DNA from: Prosopocoilus inquinatus
Taxonomy: Eukaryota > Arthropoda > Insecta > Coleoptera > Lucanidae
Direction of reading: 5' to 3'
DNA: 64,000 nucleotides
Assembly: GCA_036172665.1 (NCBI GenBank)
Contig: CM069876.1
Coordinates: 9,796,001 to 9,860,000 of the forward strand
Made by a program: the position numbers and the translations under genes. The notes beneath the pieces are model-generated. The model had not been told where the DNA came from, made no database searches, and was given only the letters and a program-made list of their open reading frames with translations. Position 1 is the first letter of the stretch; every line of letters starts with the position of its first letter. This document shows, piece after piece, positions 37,114 to 50,591 of this stretch.

Positions 37114-37141
37114 GTATTACAATAAAAAGAATTGTGAAAAT

Positions 37142-38700
37142 CAACAAAGGTTTTGTTTATTTAATATAATGATATGGCAATATCTGGTTTTCCTGAAAGT
37201 TGTTCTAAAGTCTTAGATAATGCTATTCTATTTTAGTTGAGAGTTTAATTTTGATTATATTGAATCATTTTTACTTATAATTTTGCATGTAATTCACTTT
37301 TAGATTTTGTTCAACGTATTTCAAGTTGTATTTCGACTCAAAGAATACTAGAACACTAGAACACACTTTTGTTACAAGTACAATATTTTGCAGGTTTAGT
37401 AAAACAATGACTTGACTGCAAAAAATCAAATTTTACAGGAGAAGCAAAAAAGCAAAATTGTTTCACGATAGACCCTGTGATAATTAAACAATGACACATC
37501 GCCCCGATAACGAAACTGAACGAATTTACCTCTTCCAGATCACATTGGTATATTTAAATCATTTTGGCTTAAATTTGCACTTAGGTCATTGTTTTACTGA
37601 ACCGGCGATATGGGGATCAATAAAACACGATGAACCATAACTGAACGGAACTTCAACCTTGAAACCACTACGATGTGCAGAACCCTGCAGGATTTGCTGT
37701 ACGTATCTCCAAAGTCAAATCAGAAGGTTAACACATCGTGAGCTGTAATGGTCATCATTAGCCAAGAAAGTCAACAAGCTTCGGAACAAGAAAATGCAAG
37801 TCCGTTTACAACAGAACCAATTCATGTACAGAATTTTTGTTTGATATCTGCAATGAGAATTTCACTAGGAACAGTTTGAAACATTGCATATTTTTCTACG
37901 ATCAAAATTAAGAAATTTGTTTTTTATGAACGAAATGAATTTCCAAAATAGTAAAAAATTGTTGACCGGCTAAATCATATATGACGGGGTATGACGGCAA
38001 TTAAGGGGTGGCGATCATTTCTTAACAACAATTGTTAATAAAAATAAACAATACCGTACCGTATGTCTATACAGCGAAGTAATTCACTCCAGTAAATTTA
38101 TTTATTAAAATGTATATAAGAGATAATAAGATTCCAATAAAATTCGAACATAAATCATTATTCTAGTTTCTGTCGTCAAATTAGGATGAATATTATATAC
38201 AGAGGGCATTGTTAAGACCTTGGATGTTACAGTTTACCGCATTTCATAGGAATTTGCATAGTATTAGCTTAACCAAACAGAGCCGTTTCTAAATAATCTT
38301 ATTTAACACTCATCTGATACGTGGCGCTGCAGAAACTATGCTAAAACTAAATTAGAATATAGCCGAGTATAAAAAAAAAATACTATAAAATGTTTAAAAT
38401 AATATAGCGCATGTACTGTAAAGGTGGGGCGGCCTGTTTTAATAAAGTATAATAACCTCGGAGCTGTTTTACTAGCTCCATTCCCGGGGGAAGTTGTTTA
38501 AACGTACGATGTGGAAAACGTGTGTAGATGAAAACACACCCAGAAATATTCTAGTTTCAACCTACATAAACTAATGCAAATATAATTAGAATTTGCTTTC
38601 AACTTTCAGCAAATACAGCGACTTATCAAATAGTTAGTATCATCAATTCTTATTGGATTTCTCTTATTAAATATTAATTAATAAAATTAATTAAAACAGT
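37142..38700. other. gene-free stretch
   Basis: AT-rich sequence, no gene or RNA recognised. Confidence 0.5.
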
Positions 38701-39762
38701 AAAGTAGATTAAAGAAACCAACGCAGGAGGAGATATTGGGAGAAATAAAGAAATTAAAGAATAATAAAGATACCTGAGAAAATGAAATACCAGCGGAAAT
38801 GTATAAATGGGGGGGACTCCAGCCGAAGATAGTAGACCTGATCACCAGCGTGTGGAAAAATGAATAAATGCCAGTGGCATAATGCGATTGTTTGCCTCAT
38901 TCATAATAAGGGTGATAGGTGCAAATGTAAAAATTACCGGGGAATATCGCTGTTGGATGTGGCATATAAAATTTTAGCGCTACTGATTCGAAATACACTG
39001 AGTGGGCACCAGGACCAAGTTATTGGCGAATATCAAGGAGGATTCAAGAAAGAACGGGGTACCGCCGACCAAGTATCTACTTTAAAGATGATCCTTCACA
39101 ATAGTTATAAACAGAATTTAGAGCTGCGTATTTTGTTTATCGATTTCCGTCAAGCATGCGATACAATCATCAGGTGGAAACTGTATGAAGCACTCAGAAA
39201 GCTGAAGATTCCTGCAAAAATCATTAATTTAGTAAAGATGACACTAACGAGGACTAACAGCAAAATTTTATTAGATGGACGGGTAACAGAAAGCGTCGAC
39301 GGAAATAAGGGTGTGAGGCAAGGGTACCCATTTAAACAATTTGTTTAACTTTATCCTAGAGACAATTCTGAGGGAAAGTGGTATTGAAACGGGTGGGCTA
39401 ATCCACCAAAAAAGGCATCAAATAGTTGCGTATGCAGGTGATTTGGCAATAATTACTAGATCAAGAAAGGAGTTAAAAACAGTATTTGGTAAATTGGAAG
39501 GTACAACAAGAACTTACGGGTGGATAGTAAAAGAAAGAAAACGAAGTATATGGAAGTGAGTCAAAATCCAGGAAGAGAAACAGCTGTCAGCATAAAGGTG
39601 GAAGGAAGGGAATACGATTTCGAGAAAGTGAATAGTTTCGATTACCTGGTAGTGGCTTTAACAAATACCATCGATGAGAATTTGGAAATTCAAGAACGAA
39701 TTACAAAGGGTAGTAAGGCAGCATGCGCACTTAGGCAGGCACTGAGCCTAAATAGCTTGTAG
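38700..39762 (+). pseudogene. RTE-type LINE reverse transcriptase, inactive
   Basis: Pieces in different frames (38860-39348, 39341-39559, 39520-39762). They read CLIHNKGDRCKCKNYRGISL, GGFKKERGTADQVSTLKMIL, LFIDFRQACDTIIRWKLYEA and GVRQGYP, an order and wording typical of RTE elements. The catalytic box is YAGD instead of YADD, so a metal-binding Asp is lost. An endonuclease domain is not seen. Confidence 0.75.
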
Positions 39763-39948
39763 TGCTGTAATATATATAAACTAGATTACAACTTGGAAGT
39801 CTTGGAATTATTTTAATAGTAATTAATAATAATAATAATAATTCCTTTATTGTCGTTAAATCTTATATGAAGATATAAACATTGTCAGAGAAAGAAAATA
39901 GGACAATTGTAAAGAAACTTACTATACAGTGTACCATTATCACACACA

Positions 39949-42560
39949 TTAGTTTACCAGAAAAAAATCATTCACAGAATAATAGCATTCCCGAATAAGC
40001 CAACATTTTAAGTTACTCTTAAACAAAGCGAAAGAGGAAGCCTCTTTCAGCCTATTGGGAAGTTTATTGTAAATTCTAATAGTTGAGCAAAGAGGACCTT
40101 TTCTACGCATTTCTAAATTGCATCTTGGCAAAAGCAAAGGTGGCTGACGTATGCTACAGTTTTCGCTTGCAGCGCTGGATTCAAAACTATGTAGATTTTT
40201 ACAAATACAGACAGCTGCAGAATAAATATACATACTTGATAAAGTTAAACAGTCGTTTTTCATGAAGCAAGTCCTACATGATGATCTAAAAGGTAACTTA
40301 TGAATAATACGAATACATGTTTTCTGCAAAATGAAAAGTATATTAGAATGCGAACTTGTCCCTCACAATAGTAATCCATACTTTAACTGAGAATATATTT
40401 TACTGAAATAAAAGATCCTGCAAGTTTCTGTGCCACATAGAGAAGAAAGTTTTCTTAAGGCAAATATATTTTTACTGACTTTTTTAGATAAATTGGTTAT
40501 GTATCCAGCCCAATCCAAGTTCTCATGCAAATCGAAACACAAATATCTAACTGTGGATACACGTTGAAGAGAGATCATTATTGCTTTATTGCATTAATTT
40601 GCATTTTTGGTGCTAAACTCCACGAACTGAGATTTAGTTTCATTTAGAAATAATTGATTTTCTTGAAGCTACTTTTTCATATCCTCAACCGCATTATTAG
40701 CCATAATTGAAAGTACCTCAACGTTTTTTCCGTAATTAACCAAGACAGTGTCATCTGCATACATTACACATGTATTAACAGTATTTAGATTTAAAGGTAG
40801 ATCATTTATGTAAAGATAATATAGACCCCTGAGGGACACCTTTGTAAATATCAAGTGATGAGGATCTACTACATTTACCCAAACATCTAATTTCTACTCT
40901 CTGTGATCTGCCTTGTAGATATGATGACAACCACTTATGACTAATTCCACGGATGCCATAATAATATATTTTATCTAATAATCGCTTGTGTTCGACGTGA
41001 TCAAAAGCCTTGGTTAGATCGCAGAAAGTAGGTATTGTTTTATTATAGGCATCTATGTTAGCTAGAATACCTTCTATTAATTCTAGTGCTGCAGATTCTG
41101 TACACTTTCCTTTACAGAAACCATATTGGTGTTGTGAAATTATCTTTTTGTCATCTAAAAATTTAGCTTTTTCAAATACTTTGGATAAGGAAGCCAGTAT
41201 TGATAGAGGACGATAGTTGATAATATCAAATTTATCACCTTTTTTGAACAAAGGACATAATTTTGCTCTCTTAAAAGCATATGGAAAAACACCTTGACAG
41301 AAAGATAAATTTATCAAATGTGTTATCGGTTTTACTAAATATATGTATAGCACAATCTTTTAAAATACTGGTATTTCATCAAGTCCGCTGGAGTCACTTT
41401 GCTTGAGGCTTTTTATTATTGAAAATACTTCAAATTCGATAACTGGGGAAAGAAACATTATGCTATTGCACCCGTCCCTAATATTAAAAGGATTTTGACT
41501 GGTGTTAGGAAAATCTTGTGCGTCGGTATATTTGTTGAAACAGTTCGCAATATCTGTTGATTCGGTGACTACTTTGCCCTTGTATGAAATTCTTTTAAAA
41601 TCGTTTTTTTTAGTTCTATAGTAATTTAGAAACTCTGTTGAAGGATTACATTTTGTTATTTGGTATAAGTATTTCAGTTTCTAATACCTGGTGTACACCA
41701 GGGTTCTCTCGATGTTCTTGACATAAAATCAATTTTATGGCGTTTCACTGAAAATGCAACGTCAAAATAATATAATAAAGTCTCATAAAAGGAATCCACA
41801 CATTTATTACACTCTCCTAAGAGCCTAATATTCAGTGCCAAGATTCATTTCTCAACAGATTACTAAATTCAGATTTAGCATGTTTTGTGAATGTGCGTTT
41901 GTAATGATATTCTGCAGAATTTTGTAGGTCTAATTTGATTACAACGCGAATGCTTTGAGCCGCATGGTCCGATAGCATGGTGTTTAGTACTTCAGCATAA
42001 TAGTCGTCTTTGTTCAGATTAGTGATTATATTATCTATAGTAGTGGCGCTATGACTAGTGAGTCTAGTTGAGACACCAAAGCATGTGTGCAAGCATGTGT
42101 GCATATTATAGGACTGAAACATGTTAACGAGATTTATCTTTGTAAAATTATTGGTTAAAAAAATTATGCTGAAGTCACCACAAAGAATTAATACATTTGA
42201 CTTTTTTGGGCAACATTTTAACAATTTAGACATGCATTCTAAAAAAGTATTAACATCAGCATCTGGAGACCGATATATACAAGAGACTACATATGTTTGG
42301 TCCAGTATTTTCCATTGCACAGCTACTCATTCAAATATAGAGTCTACACATAATTGATCTAATACTATTACACACGTCGCATCTATATCCTCACGTGCAA
42401 ATATACAAACACCACCATGGGAAGACGATGATCTGCAGAAACTTGCCACTAAGTAATAGTTATTCAACTTAACAGTATCTGTCTCCAGTTCGTTCAACCA
42501 CGTTTCGCTCAAACAAAGAAACGCCGGATGTTCATATTTTAATACTATTTCCAAATCCAA
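39949..42560 (-). pseudogene. LINE ORF2: endonuclease and reverse transcriptase, broken
   Basis: The endonuclease pieces (42560-42327 and 42320-41832) share a frame split by one TGA, with FLCLSETWLN, SCIYRSPDADV, ILCGDF and TIDNIITN; the usual SDH ending is seen as LSDHAAQ. The RT piece 41353-40802 has KRAKLCPLFKKGD, YRPLSILASLSKVFEK, PTFCDLTKAFDHVEH and GVPQGSILS. The next frame has YADDTVLV at 40854-40669. Two more pieces reach 39949. Frame shifts near 40840 and between 41830 and 41350 inactivate it. Confidence 0.8.
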
Positions 42561-43294
42561 ACATTTGTTACGTAAGCTCCTAATATTCTGATGTATAATT
42601 TTAATTTCTGTAATTTTAGGTTCTACACTTTAGTTAGAAAGTTCTGAAAAGGAAAAAAAAGTTTCTTTTCTTTGACCAATATGATTACATTCATTCTGAG
42701 TTTTGTGGGGATATTCAATCATGAATTTTGCTAATTCAGTACACACAATCTTTTTGGCAAAATTCTTGAGATGTAGACCTTTTGCTGTGTAATAAGAAGT
42801 ATACACTGTGGTCGTAAATGATTGAGCGTCCTTGAGAAAGTAAATAACCAAAGGTGATCAAAACTACTTTCCGCCTAGGGAATTTTCGCGTTTTTGAATG
42901 CTCCAGATCAGCTGGTAAGCAGTAGCGTTCGTGTATGGTTTGTTTATGTTTGAGTTTTCTACAATTTGCAGTTTAAATCATTCGAAATCAGTAAATAAGT
43001 ATTTTTGAATACTATTAATCAGTTGACTTTGTTTTTACAAGTAAGTAACGTTCTTTGCGTCTCGATTTATGGTTAATGTTACACAATTTTTAGGTTAAAA
43101 TTACATCCGCACGCCTTTAAATTGGGTACATGATTTCTAGTAACTGGACCAAGAAATTTTTGTATGTAGCGGCACGTTCAACCATTTACGATCGCAGTGT
43201 ATAGGAGATTATTGATACAGAAAACTTCTTCATGACTGTACTGTTTAGCTAGTGTATATAGACTTCTGTTTACATGTTCAATTATACCGTTCGC

Positions 43295-43720
43295 CTATGG
43301 TTTAGCGAATTTGAATGGAATCGTACTGATAACCATGTTGATACCTCTAGTTCTGTCCATAACACTTTTAATAGTATCGACAATTTTTGCCACTTTCGAG
43401 CTGTTATAATCGATATCATTTGTACCTCCTTGCACAAATAAATAATCTCCACATCCAAAATCTTTGATAACAGAATCTAAGTTGTCTACAACAGAATTCA
43501 GTTTTGCGTTAGGTTTTATGTAACTTAGAAGATCGCATATATCTGGCAATTTCTCTCTGAGGAAATGGCTGTAATGTCTTCCATGACTATCACTTAGTAA
43601 AAGGAATCTATGTTTACTCGCGTTGTCAGTTTCACTTGCAGATATTGATTTGTAAACATGGTTTGAATTTTGTGTCAGACTTTGCTTAGTACTTCTACCT
43701 GAATGTATTTCATTATCCAC
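43295..43720 (-). pseudogene. LINE ORF1 SGNH-hydrolase-like domain
   Basis: 141 residues with LLSDSHGRHY, matching the SGNH nucleophile block, and VQGGTNDI, matching the Gly/Asn oxyanion block. The C-terminal His block is not seen before the stop at 43295. Such domains in LINE ORF1 proteins are thought to bind RNA or lipids. The frame ends at AKP and may continue in another frame. Confidence 0.65.
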
Positions 43721-43782
43721 GTTCCCTTTGTCAGTACGGTCAATGATTGATTCTGATAATATGTTTAATTTGTGCTTAAATA

Positions 43783-44100
43783 TTAAGCATTTACCCTTAG
43801 TTTAACGATTTCGGATTTTAAGATTGAAGTGTCTAATATTGTACTGATATCTAGACTTAAAATTTCTTTTACATCGTCGTCAGTTGTCAATTCTATCTCG
43901 TTGTAATTGCAATTCTTTGAATCGCAATCTTTATATTCATCAGTTTGTGAACTCACTGATTTGTTAGAATTATTCTCAGTTTGGGTATAAGAATTTACAA
44001 TTTGTAATTTGTGCTTAGTCACTATTTCATTAATTAATTGAGATTTTGTATTTAATTCTATCTCTAGTTGAAAAATTTTGGTCTTTAATTTATTATTCAT
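43783..44100 (-). pseudogene. LINE ORF1 N-terminal coiled-coil-like part
   Basis: 105 residues starting MNNKLKTKIFQLEIELNTKS, with heptad-like spacing, then Asn/Gln/Asp-rich. It lies just 5' of the SGNH piece in another frame. Function is inferred from position: ORF1 proteins multimerise by coiled coils. Confidence 0.45.
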
Positions 44101-44110
44101 CGCTTTTATT

Positions 44111-46689
44111 TCTTCAATTTCACTCTGTGTATTTGCTAACTTATCTCTTAGCGTAACGTTAATTAACGTAACGTTTAAATTTTTAATAATAATTTCGTCA
44201 TTTACAGAATAAATTCTACAGTTTTTTTAGTTACATTACGCAGCCCAAGTTTATTTACGGTTAAAGATAAAAGTCAATTTTCATAAATCAGTTTGTTTAA
44301 TCAGTTCCAATGAATTTTGAACTAAAAAAAGGACGCTTAGAGACGGATAAAAGTTGAATTCCCAATACTCCAATCCGGTAGCCAATCCCAAACTGTTGCG
44401 TCCGTTCCAATGCGGAAGAAAAGCTGAGAAAAAGGAGACTGGCAAAGTCGTCGTTGAAAGCAGCGACGCTAGGCGAGATGAGGATGTTCCAAGATCGTGT
44501 TTACCTGAATTTGAAAGCGTTAACTTAGCTCGGAACTCTTTCCTGTAGAGGGAGAAAAAAAAAGAACCCAAAAAACCCACGAAAACAGGTTCCCAAGGTC
44601 GTGAAAGGAAAATTGCAAATTAACCAAGGTGACTTACCTCGTAGCATTCAAGGTCAAATCCAATAGCTAGTGAGCACAAGCTCGTGGGACAAATGCACCG
44701 CCTAGCAGACCTTTCTACGGGAATCCAAATACGCGGGTTATTCAAACAACGGGAAACTAAAATGACTCTGCCTCAGCCCATCACTCACAATTTGCAGAAC
44801 ACTACGCACGCAGAACGTTTATTGCGGTCTTGAAACTACCCCCTGCAACGATCAAAGAAACTGAAACTCTGACCACCGCCTAGATTTAAAACATATATAA
44901 TTACTCACCATGAACATCATCAACTAATTGATTAATCCTCACATATCGAAACTGCACTAACCATAGGAAAATTAATTTTCAAAACAATTACTTTCAACGT
45001 CTACTAGTGGGGTGACAAATCATTTGTATCAAGTCTGCAGTACTGCACCACAGTTGCAAGGTGCGTAAAGCTCAGAAAGTTTAGAAAACAATCATCGATT
45101 ATATTTTGTAGAAATAAAGCCGGGTTCAAACTATTGGTGTACTATTGCGGCCTTAACGTTTCGTACGAAATTTTGTCGAGTAGTCTGGTTTTATCGAAAT
45201 TTTAGTTTTGTCAACCAGACTTTCTCTTTAGATTTGATACTAATGACAAAACATTGAAAAGTCATTTGGTATTCAGATTATTTGGTTACATTGTAACTGT
45301 GATTTTAACTACAGCAAAGAAGTAAGACATTAGAACGAAAATAATAGAATTTAATACAAAAATAAAAGAAGCGCAAGCAAAATCTTGTCTACTCCAAAAA
45401 GCATGTGATTTGGCATTTTCAAAATTTCAACTTTAAAATTTGGAATCTTCAGAATGATTAAATAGTTTTGACAAGTTATTAAAAATCGTATTTACAAGGA
45501 AAAACTGAATCGTGCGATATTTTAAGGGCGCAATAGTACTTGGTAATAATTGTTTATCATTTGGGAACGTTACTTTGTATTATAAAACTGTGTGGATGAT
45601 CCACTTGTATAATTATTCGGCACCTGTCTTTTCCTGCGTCTGTTGGTGAAACATTGTAAGTCAAGGTATTCACAATTATTTACATAATTGACACGTCCAC
45701 AAGGGGCGCAAGTATGGATGCCATCACGCAATTCGATAACCGTCCGCATTTAAGCTATTGTATTTCGTTTTATTTTTATAAACATGTAGAACAAGCCACA
45801 ATTTTCCAGTACGACTACCATCTAAGATGCCAAAAATACTTATATTTATTGAACGCATTCGAAAATTTCAATACGTATAAAGTAACAAATATTTAATTTC
45901 ATTTCTGTATCAAGTAGATGATAAGTACTTAAGTACTGTGAGATCGGCTTCGACAGCCTTTCCACGGGAAAAAGATAATATGATTTCTTATGTTTCGTAC
46001 TCAACGCAATTCGATATTTTATAAGATCTTTATATATTTTCTGTTTAATCTGGAACGTTCTGTCGATTCAGCATCCTCGGTTTCGGTCTAAAGCCCGTGG
46101 GAATCTTGGAAAAACAGCGCAAAATGACATCGTTACGCCATATAACATTTGAATTAACAGTTGGTTAATGCGCGTACCTCTTCAGCTTCAGAAAAAAAGC
46201 TCGCGTCTCGTACCGAGCGATTCTAAATTGAATGTAGAGTAATTTTCATTTGTTAAATTCAGTAATTTTCTCTAAGTTTGAAATTCGTGAACGGAAGGCA
46301 AAAGGTTTCCCGCGAAGTTTATTCAGTGTATCTAAACCCGTTCTGAACAAAGTCTTTTATTTGTTTTATATAAAATTATTAAAATTATATATATTATTAT
46401 TCTTAAATTTTGGATTAGGAGAAGAAAATTCGATTCAGTTTGGTGAGCCGCTTAAAAACTAATCATAGCAATCGTTAGATCAATCCTTGTCTCTTTCTCT
46501 CTCTTTCCCCCCCTTTTTTATCATTTTATTTTTATAAAGTTTGTTTCCTTGTATAATGTTTTTGAAAATATAAAATATTTATTTTATAAACCATCTAAAC
46601 ATCAGTTGTTATTTTATTAGTTTTTTTGTATTATTTTTATTTTTGTAAGCGGACAAGAGACAACGACAAGGAAAAATGTGACAATCTTC
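44111..46689. other. gene-free stretch with an LTR-like block
   Basis: The minus strand of 44640-44890 shows TTTTAAAT, AATAAACG and a good splice donor (GAGGTAAGT), like a solo LTR or a host first exon; neither is proven. 45.0-46.6 kb shows only short frames. Confidence 0.3.
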
Positions 46690-46926
46690 AGGCAACTAAA
46701 ACGGCACTCTTTCGATTTTTCGAGGAAAACGCCGTTGAACTTTAACTCAAACCAGCTACCAAACAAAATAATTGCCTTCCATAGTGGCTCGTTGGTCAAA
46801 AAAGCAGGTTTGGTTTTCAATAGGACGCGGGGGTGGTTTCGGGTTGTTCTGGGTAAAACAGTTTCGGATAAGTATTGAGGCCGATCATTCCTAAACTTAG
46901 CAATAAAACAACCCGCGTCCGTTACA
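46690..46926 (-). mobile_element. Terminal-repeat fragment of a second Maverick-like element
   Basis: On the minus strand, from 46926 inward, this reads TGTAACGGACGCGGGTT and then about 165 bp alignable with 50592-50758 (shared words include CAACCCGAAACCACCCCCGC and TTGACCAACG). The orientation is opposite, so it looks like the right end of a related element lying leftward. The rest of that element is not recognisable. Confidence 0.6.
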
Positions 46927-47373
46927 TTATGTTTATCAATTTATCGAAATGTATGGACGAATATAATTTATCCCGTTAATGAAAAGACGAAGAAAGAAAT
47001 TTTTTTAGAACACACGAGCCATTTGCGCCTTCACCTCATCACGACAAGACTTCCGGTTTGTAGGGGCGAAGGTAGAGCTTTTAAAACAATTCGGTTAGAT
47101 TTGATTTAGATTACAAAAATGTTCCTCTTTGATTTAGATTAGAGTTAAATTGATCCCTGGCTGTCGGGGTTTTCTCTACTAGTCTCGGTTGCTGGGAACA
47201 TCGCGATGAAAACTTCTGAGTTGTGCTGCATGGGGTGGACGATGGACCGGACCGGACGCTTATTTAGGTTGCTGGCCATGGCTTCGGCTTCAGCGGAGCA
47301 GATGTAGCGTCCGAGGGCGGCAATTACATTCCGCGGCGACAACAGTGCAGGCCAGGGGAAACGATGGCGGCGG

Positions 47374-47451
47374 AATTTGGAACTTCAGTCATTAACTAAA
47401 TCGTTAGTTGAATCGAACTAACGATTTAGTTAATGACTGAAGTTCCAAATT
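47374..47451. repeat. Perfect 36-bp hairpin
   Basis: Arms 47374-47409 and 47416-47451 are exact inverted complements around GAATCG. The centre reads ATCGTTAGTTGAATCGAACT. No coding sequence and no known element end. Exact match over 36 bp suggests a recent origin or selection. Confidence 0.8.
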
Positions 47452-47630
47452 TGGTTCGGCCTAATTATACGTTTTTTTTTTTTACAAAATACTGCTTACT
47501 TAACTGGGTTGCGAATTAGCACTTGAATTTGCAAGAGGGTTGCGAATAAGCGCTCCAATTTCACAATCCGCGCGTTTTCTTTCTGGGTTTCGTAACTGGA
47601 ATGCGATTACGCGCTGATAACAATGTTTAA

Positions 47631-47756
47631 GGGCAGGTATTGTAAAGCCAGGTGACCGAAGATTGAATTCAACCTTTGGTTGAATAGTGTTAAAAGTATA
47701 AGTGTAACCGGTGGTTGAATACAATGTTCGGTCGAATGGCTTTATAATACCGGCCC
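47631..47756. mobile_element. Tiny PIF/Harbinger-type MITE, TAA duplication
   Basis: 126 bp. The left end GGGCAGGTATTGTAAAGCCA and right end, inverted, GGGCCGGTATTATAAAGCCA continue as ~45-bp inverted repeats, flanked by TAA (47628-47630 and 47757-47759). Confidence 0.7.
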
Positions 47757-50591
47757 TAAATGTGTAAATTATTTTAATTAATTTTTAATGGTTTTATAGA
47801 AAATTTAATCGCGACAGAATGTTTTGGACATAGTTAGTAATGAAATATTATTTTGTATCTAATTCTTTACCTAGCTAAACTATATAAAAGTCTCTTCTCC
47901 TGTACTGAAAAATAAGAAAGTCGTGTGATCAGTTGATTGTATTTTGAATTTGTAAGATGACCAACTGATAAATGTGGAAAAACAAACTTAAACTAAATGA
48001 ACGAAATCAAATACGTTCCTGTTTCTCATTTATTGATCAATCTAATATTTACAAGAGCTATAAATAAATAATGAATTCTTCGACAAAAGTTAGAACGGGA
48101 TCATTATTTTACTTGAAATAAATCACTGGCGCACAGAAGAAAAAATGTACTTTCCATATCCATAAAAGATTTAAGGGTCCCTTTGAACCTTCTTATAATA
48201 TTTCATACGCCAAGGTCAAATCTGTAGAAAATATATGAGAACCTTATCGTAATAAATTATTATCAAAAGAATTTCTTTTCACTGTGCGCTTGATGACTAT
48301 GCAAATTGATTTTCTGTTAACATTAATTTTAATATCTTAAATCTGTACATTATTTATACAAAAAAAATGCGTAAGTCTGAACTTGCAGGTATTTTTTTTT
48401 GTATTTTGTATGAAGTAATTTGCATTAAGTAAAACATTATTATTGATAATTTTTAATTTAATATTTTAATTTTGGTTCAGGTGAACTTGATTACTGTATC
48501 CAACTGAGTTTTGAAACTATCTATGTGCATTAGAATTAGAGCATGTTTGTATGCATGCCTGATAGGAATAATAATCGATGGAATCGCTACTTCATTTCTA
48601 CGGATAAAGCCGTTTTATAAATGCAGAACTATTGTATTCGGACCACTATTTCAAATCCGTATAATTGCTATTGATTTTGATGTTATCTTCACCATTGTAT
48701 AATTTTGCGCATATCTTGCTATTGTTCTCTCGCTTATCCTGAATTACAATTTACCAAATTACCATTAATCGATGGAACTGAAATTTGAATTGCGGTAATA
48801 CGCCGCGAAAACAAATTAGTTTTACCTTGGCCAATGCGTATAAATAATACTAAATATAAATATTTGTTAAAGTTTACTATTCATCGTTGTTGACACGATA
48901 CAGTAAACAACTCGTGTAAAAAATAAACATTACAGTGTAGCTGACAAAATGCTTTCAAAATATTCGCAATTTAAATTTAAAATTTTAACAGTGTTAACAA
49001 GTGAATAATCATAACATTCAGCTTCAAATACTGAAAAATTAAAATCTTTTCATCTATGTTTTTGTTTATTGAGGTAGTGAATGTATTATTTGATTCCTAG
49101 TGTAAAACCGGCCGCAAAATTATCAAAACATTTTCTTTTCATTATTATAAAAACATATTAATGCGTATACTTAAATATAATTAATCAAACGCTCACCCTT
49201 TCCTTCGGCTACTGGAAACCTTCCGCCACCGTCATCGCCCAATGACACATTGCGTTCATGTAACAATAACATGTGTTTACAAGCATATGTCAAGAGTCAA
49301 CAGTTATTTACTCACCGGGGACCCCCGGTCCTCAAGGCCACAACGGTCTGCACTTGCTCCACCGACCCTTAAGGTATATTTATAGCTCACAATCGTGCTT
49401 CTACCATATCTCTTAATGGTACCAACCTTGGTCCTTCCCAAACTCATTTCTGTTGCTCTCTCATATGTTCCAATTCTCTAAAATATTATTTCCACAAGCA
49501 CACTCTACATGCACCGCAGATAGCCTCACTTAGGTACATGCAAACACGCTCTACCCCACGTCTTGGTACTATCCGACCCGTAGATTCTCTACCACCAATC
49601 TACTCTTCCACCAGGTGGTGTGGCATCTCACCACCGGCCTGCACCTGGCACGTAAGGCTGGTGACAATTCCTCAGGGCCGCTCGCTACATCGGGTCCCCT
49701 TGGGATCACCTTGGACCGTGAACAGTACGTCGTTCACTCTCGGCTGCGTTTTTAAACCCTGTTAGTACGATCCCCCTTCGGGGATGGCTACTCATACAAT
49801 GATGTCCCCAACGTCCCGGACGTCCCAGACATCCCGCAACCACCCCCGCCAACATAGTCCAACTAGTCAGCGGTCAAGTGATGTAGCACCTGCCACCCAT
49901 TTTAGGCGAAACTGTAATTTCTTAAATTATAGATCCTTTATATTTTTTTTACTTAATAAAAATATATGTAACACTAGTTTGAATTAATATTAGTAGTTGA
50001 AGAATATAATTTTTTATTGGAATTAAACACACATATAAATAAGATTTTTTTTTAATGATAAAGGTTGCCCATTTTAATTAGTGCCCCATATTAATGGATG
50101 TCCTAGTTTTGTTTGCACTCCTTTCTCTTAGTTTTAATACAAGCAGGTAGCGTGCTTTAGATATAAATTAAACAGCGTTTTTAAGTATTGAAATTTCGCA
50201 GCTTTTTAAATAAAAGAAAGGGCATCAGACCTTTAGAATTTAAACTTTTACATCAACTCATTAATTTCTATCTCGGAGGTGTGCCCTTGAACTTCAACTG
50301 TTTCGAGCAAATAAAATTACTTTATGTGCTGCATGGGATTTGTTTTGCACTAATTAAAATTAATACATTAGGGTCGGGGAATTGGACAATATTAACAAAT
50401 AAAAATATATACACACTGTGTCTACATTTCGATGCTCACCATTGTTAGGAGTCTCGGTCATTAGAAGACATAGAGCAACGGTTACATGGGGAATGTTTCG
50501 AAGAATTTAATACTTGCAACAAATCTCATTTCACCAGATAATTTAAGAAAACCAAAATTTGCCGATTTGTATGTTCCTCAATAACTTGATA
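47757..50591. other. gene-free stretch with a GC-rich island
   Basis: Mostly AT-rich. 49300-49790 is GC-richer and contains a short exact hairpin, ATCCCC-CTTC-GGGGAT (49770-49785). Frames there (49538-49765, 49784-49987) are Pro/Thr/Ser-rich and look like composition effects. It may be an unrecognised repeat. Confidence 0.35.

Larger units (their letters stand above)
35460..37141 (+). mobile_element. Penelope-like retroelement, degenerate
   Basis: Contains the Penelope order: an RADKGN-type motif (35675-35710), reverse transcriptase, a GIY-YIG endonuclease, then the family's 3' motif CCTGACGAAGCTACAATG...GAAACGCG. Several stops and frame shifts are present. The proximity to the retrozyme-like copies is notable because hammerhead motifs are typical of Penelope elements. 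Confidence 0.75.
39822..44110 (-). mobile_element. Jockey/CR1-like LINE, nearly full length but mutated
   Basis: Read on the minus strand: a coiled-coil-like ORF1 part, an SGNH-hydrolase-like ORF1 domain, an apurinic-type endonuclease, reverse transcriptase, and a 3' end with AATAAAGG followed by (TAA)n at 39822-39842. About 4.3 kb. An SGNH/esterase domain in ORF1 is known in CR1/L2-related LINEs, which favours that group. Confidence 0.7.

Noticed and set aside
44281..44890. Possible LTR or host promoter on the minus strand
   Set aside because: TATA-like, AATAAA and donor words are present but no second LTR, primer site or coding sequence could be tied to it; kept only as a note in the gene-free stretch.
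49538..49987. Pro/Thr/Ser-rich frames in the GC island
   Set aside because: No domain, no start context; consistent with base composition.
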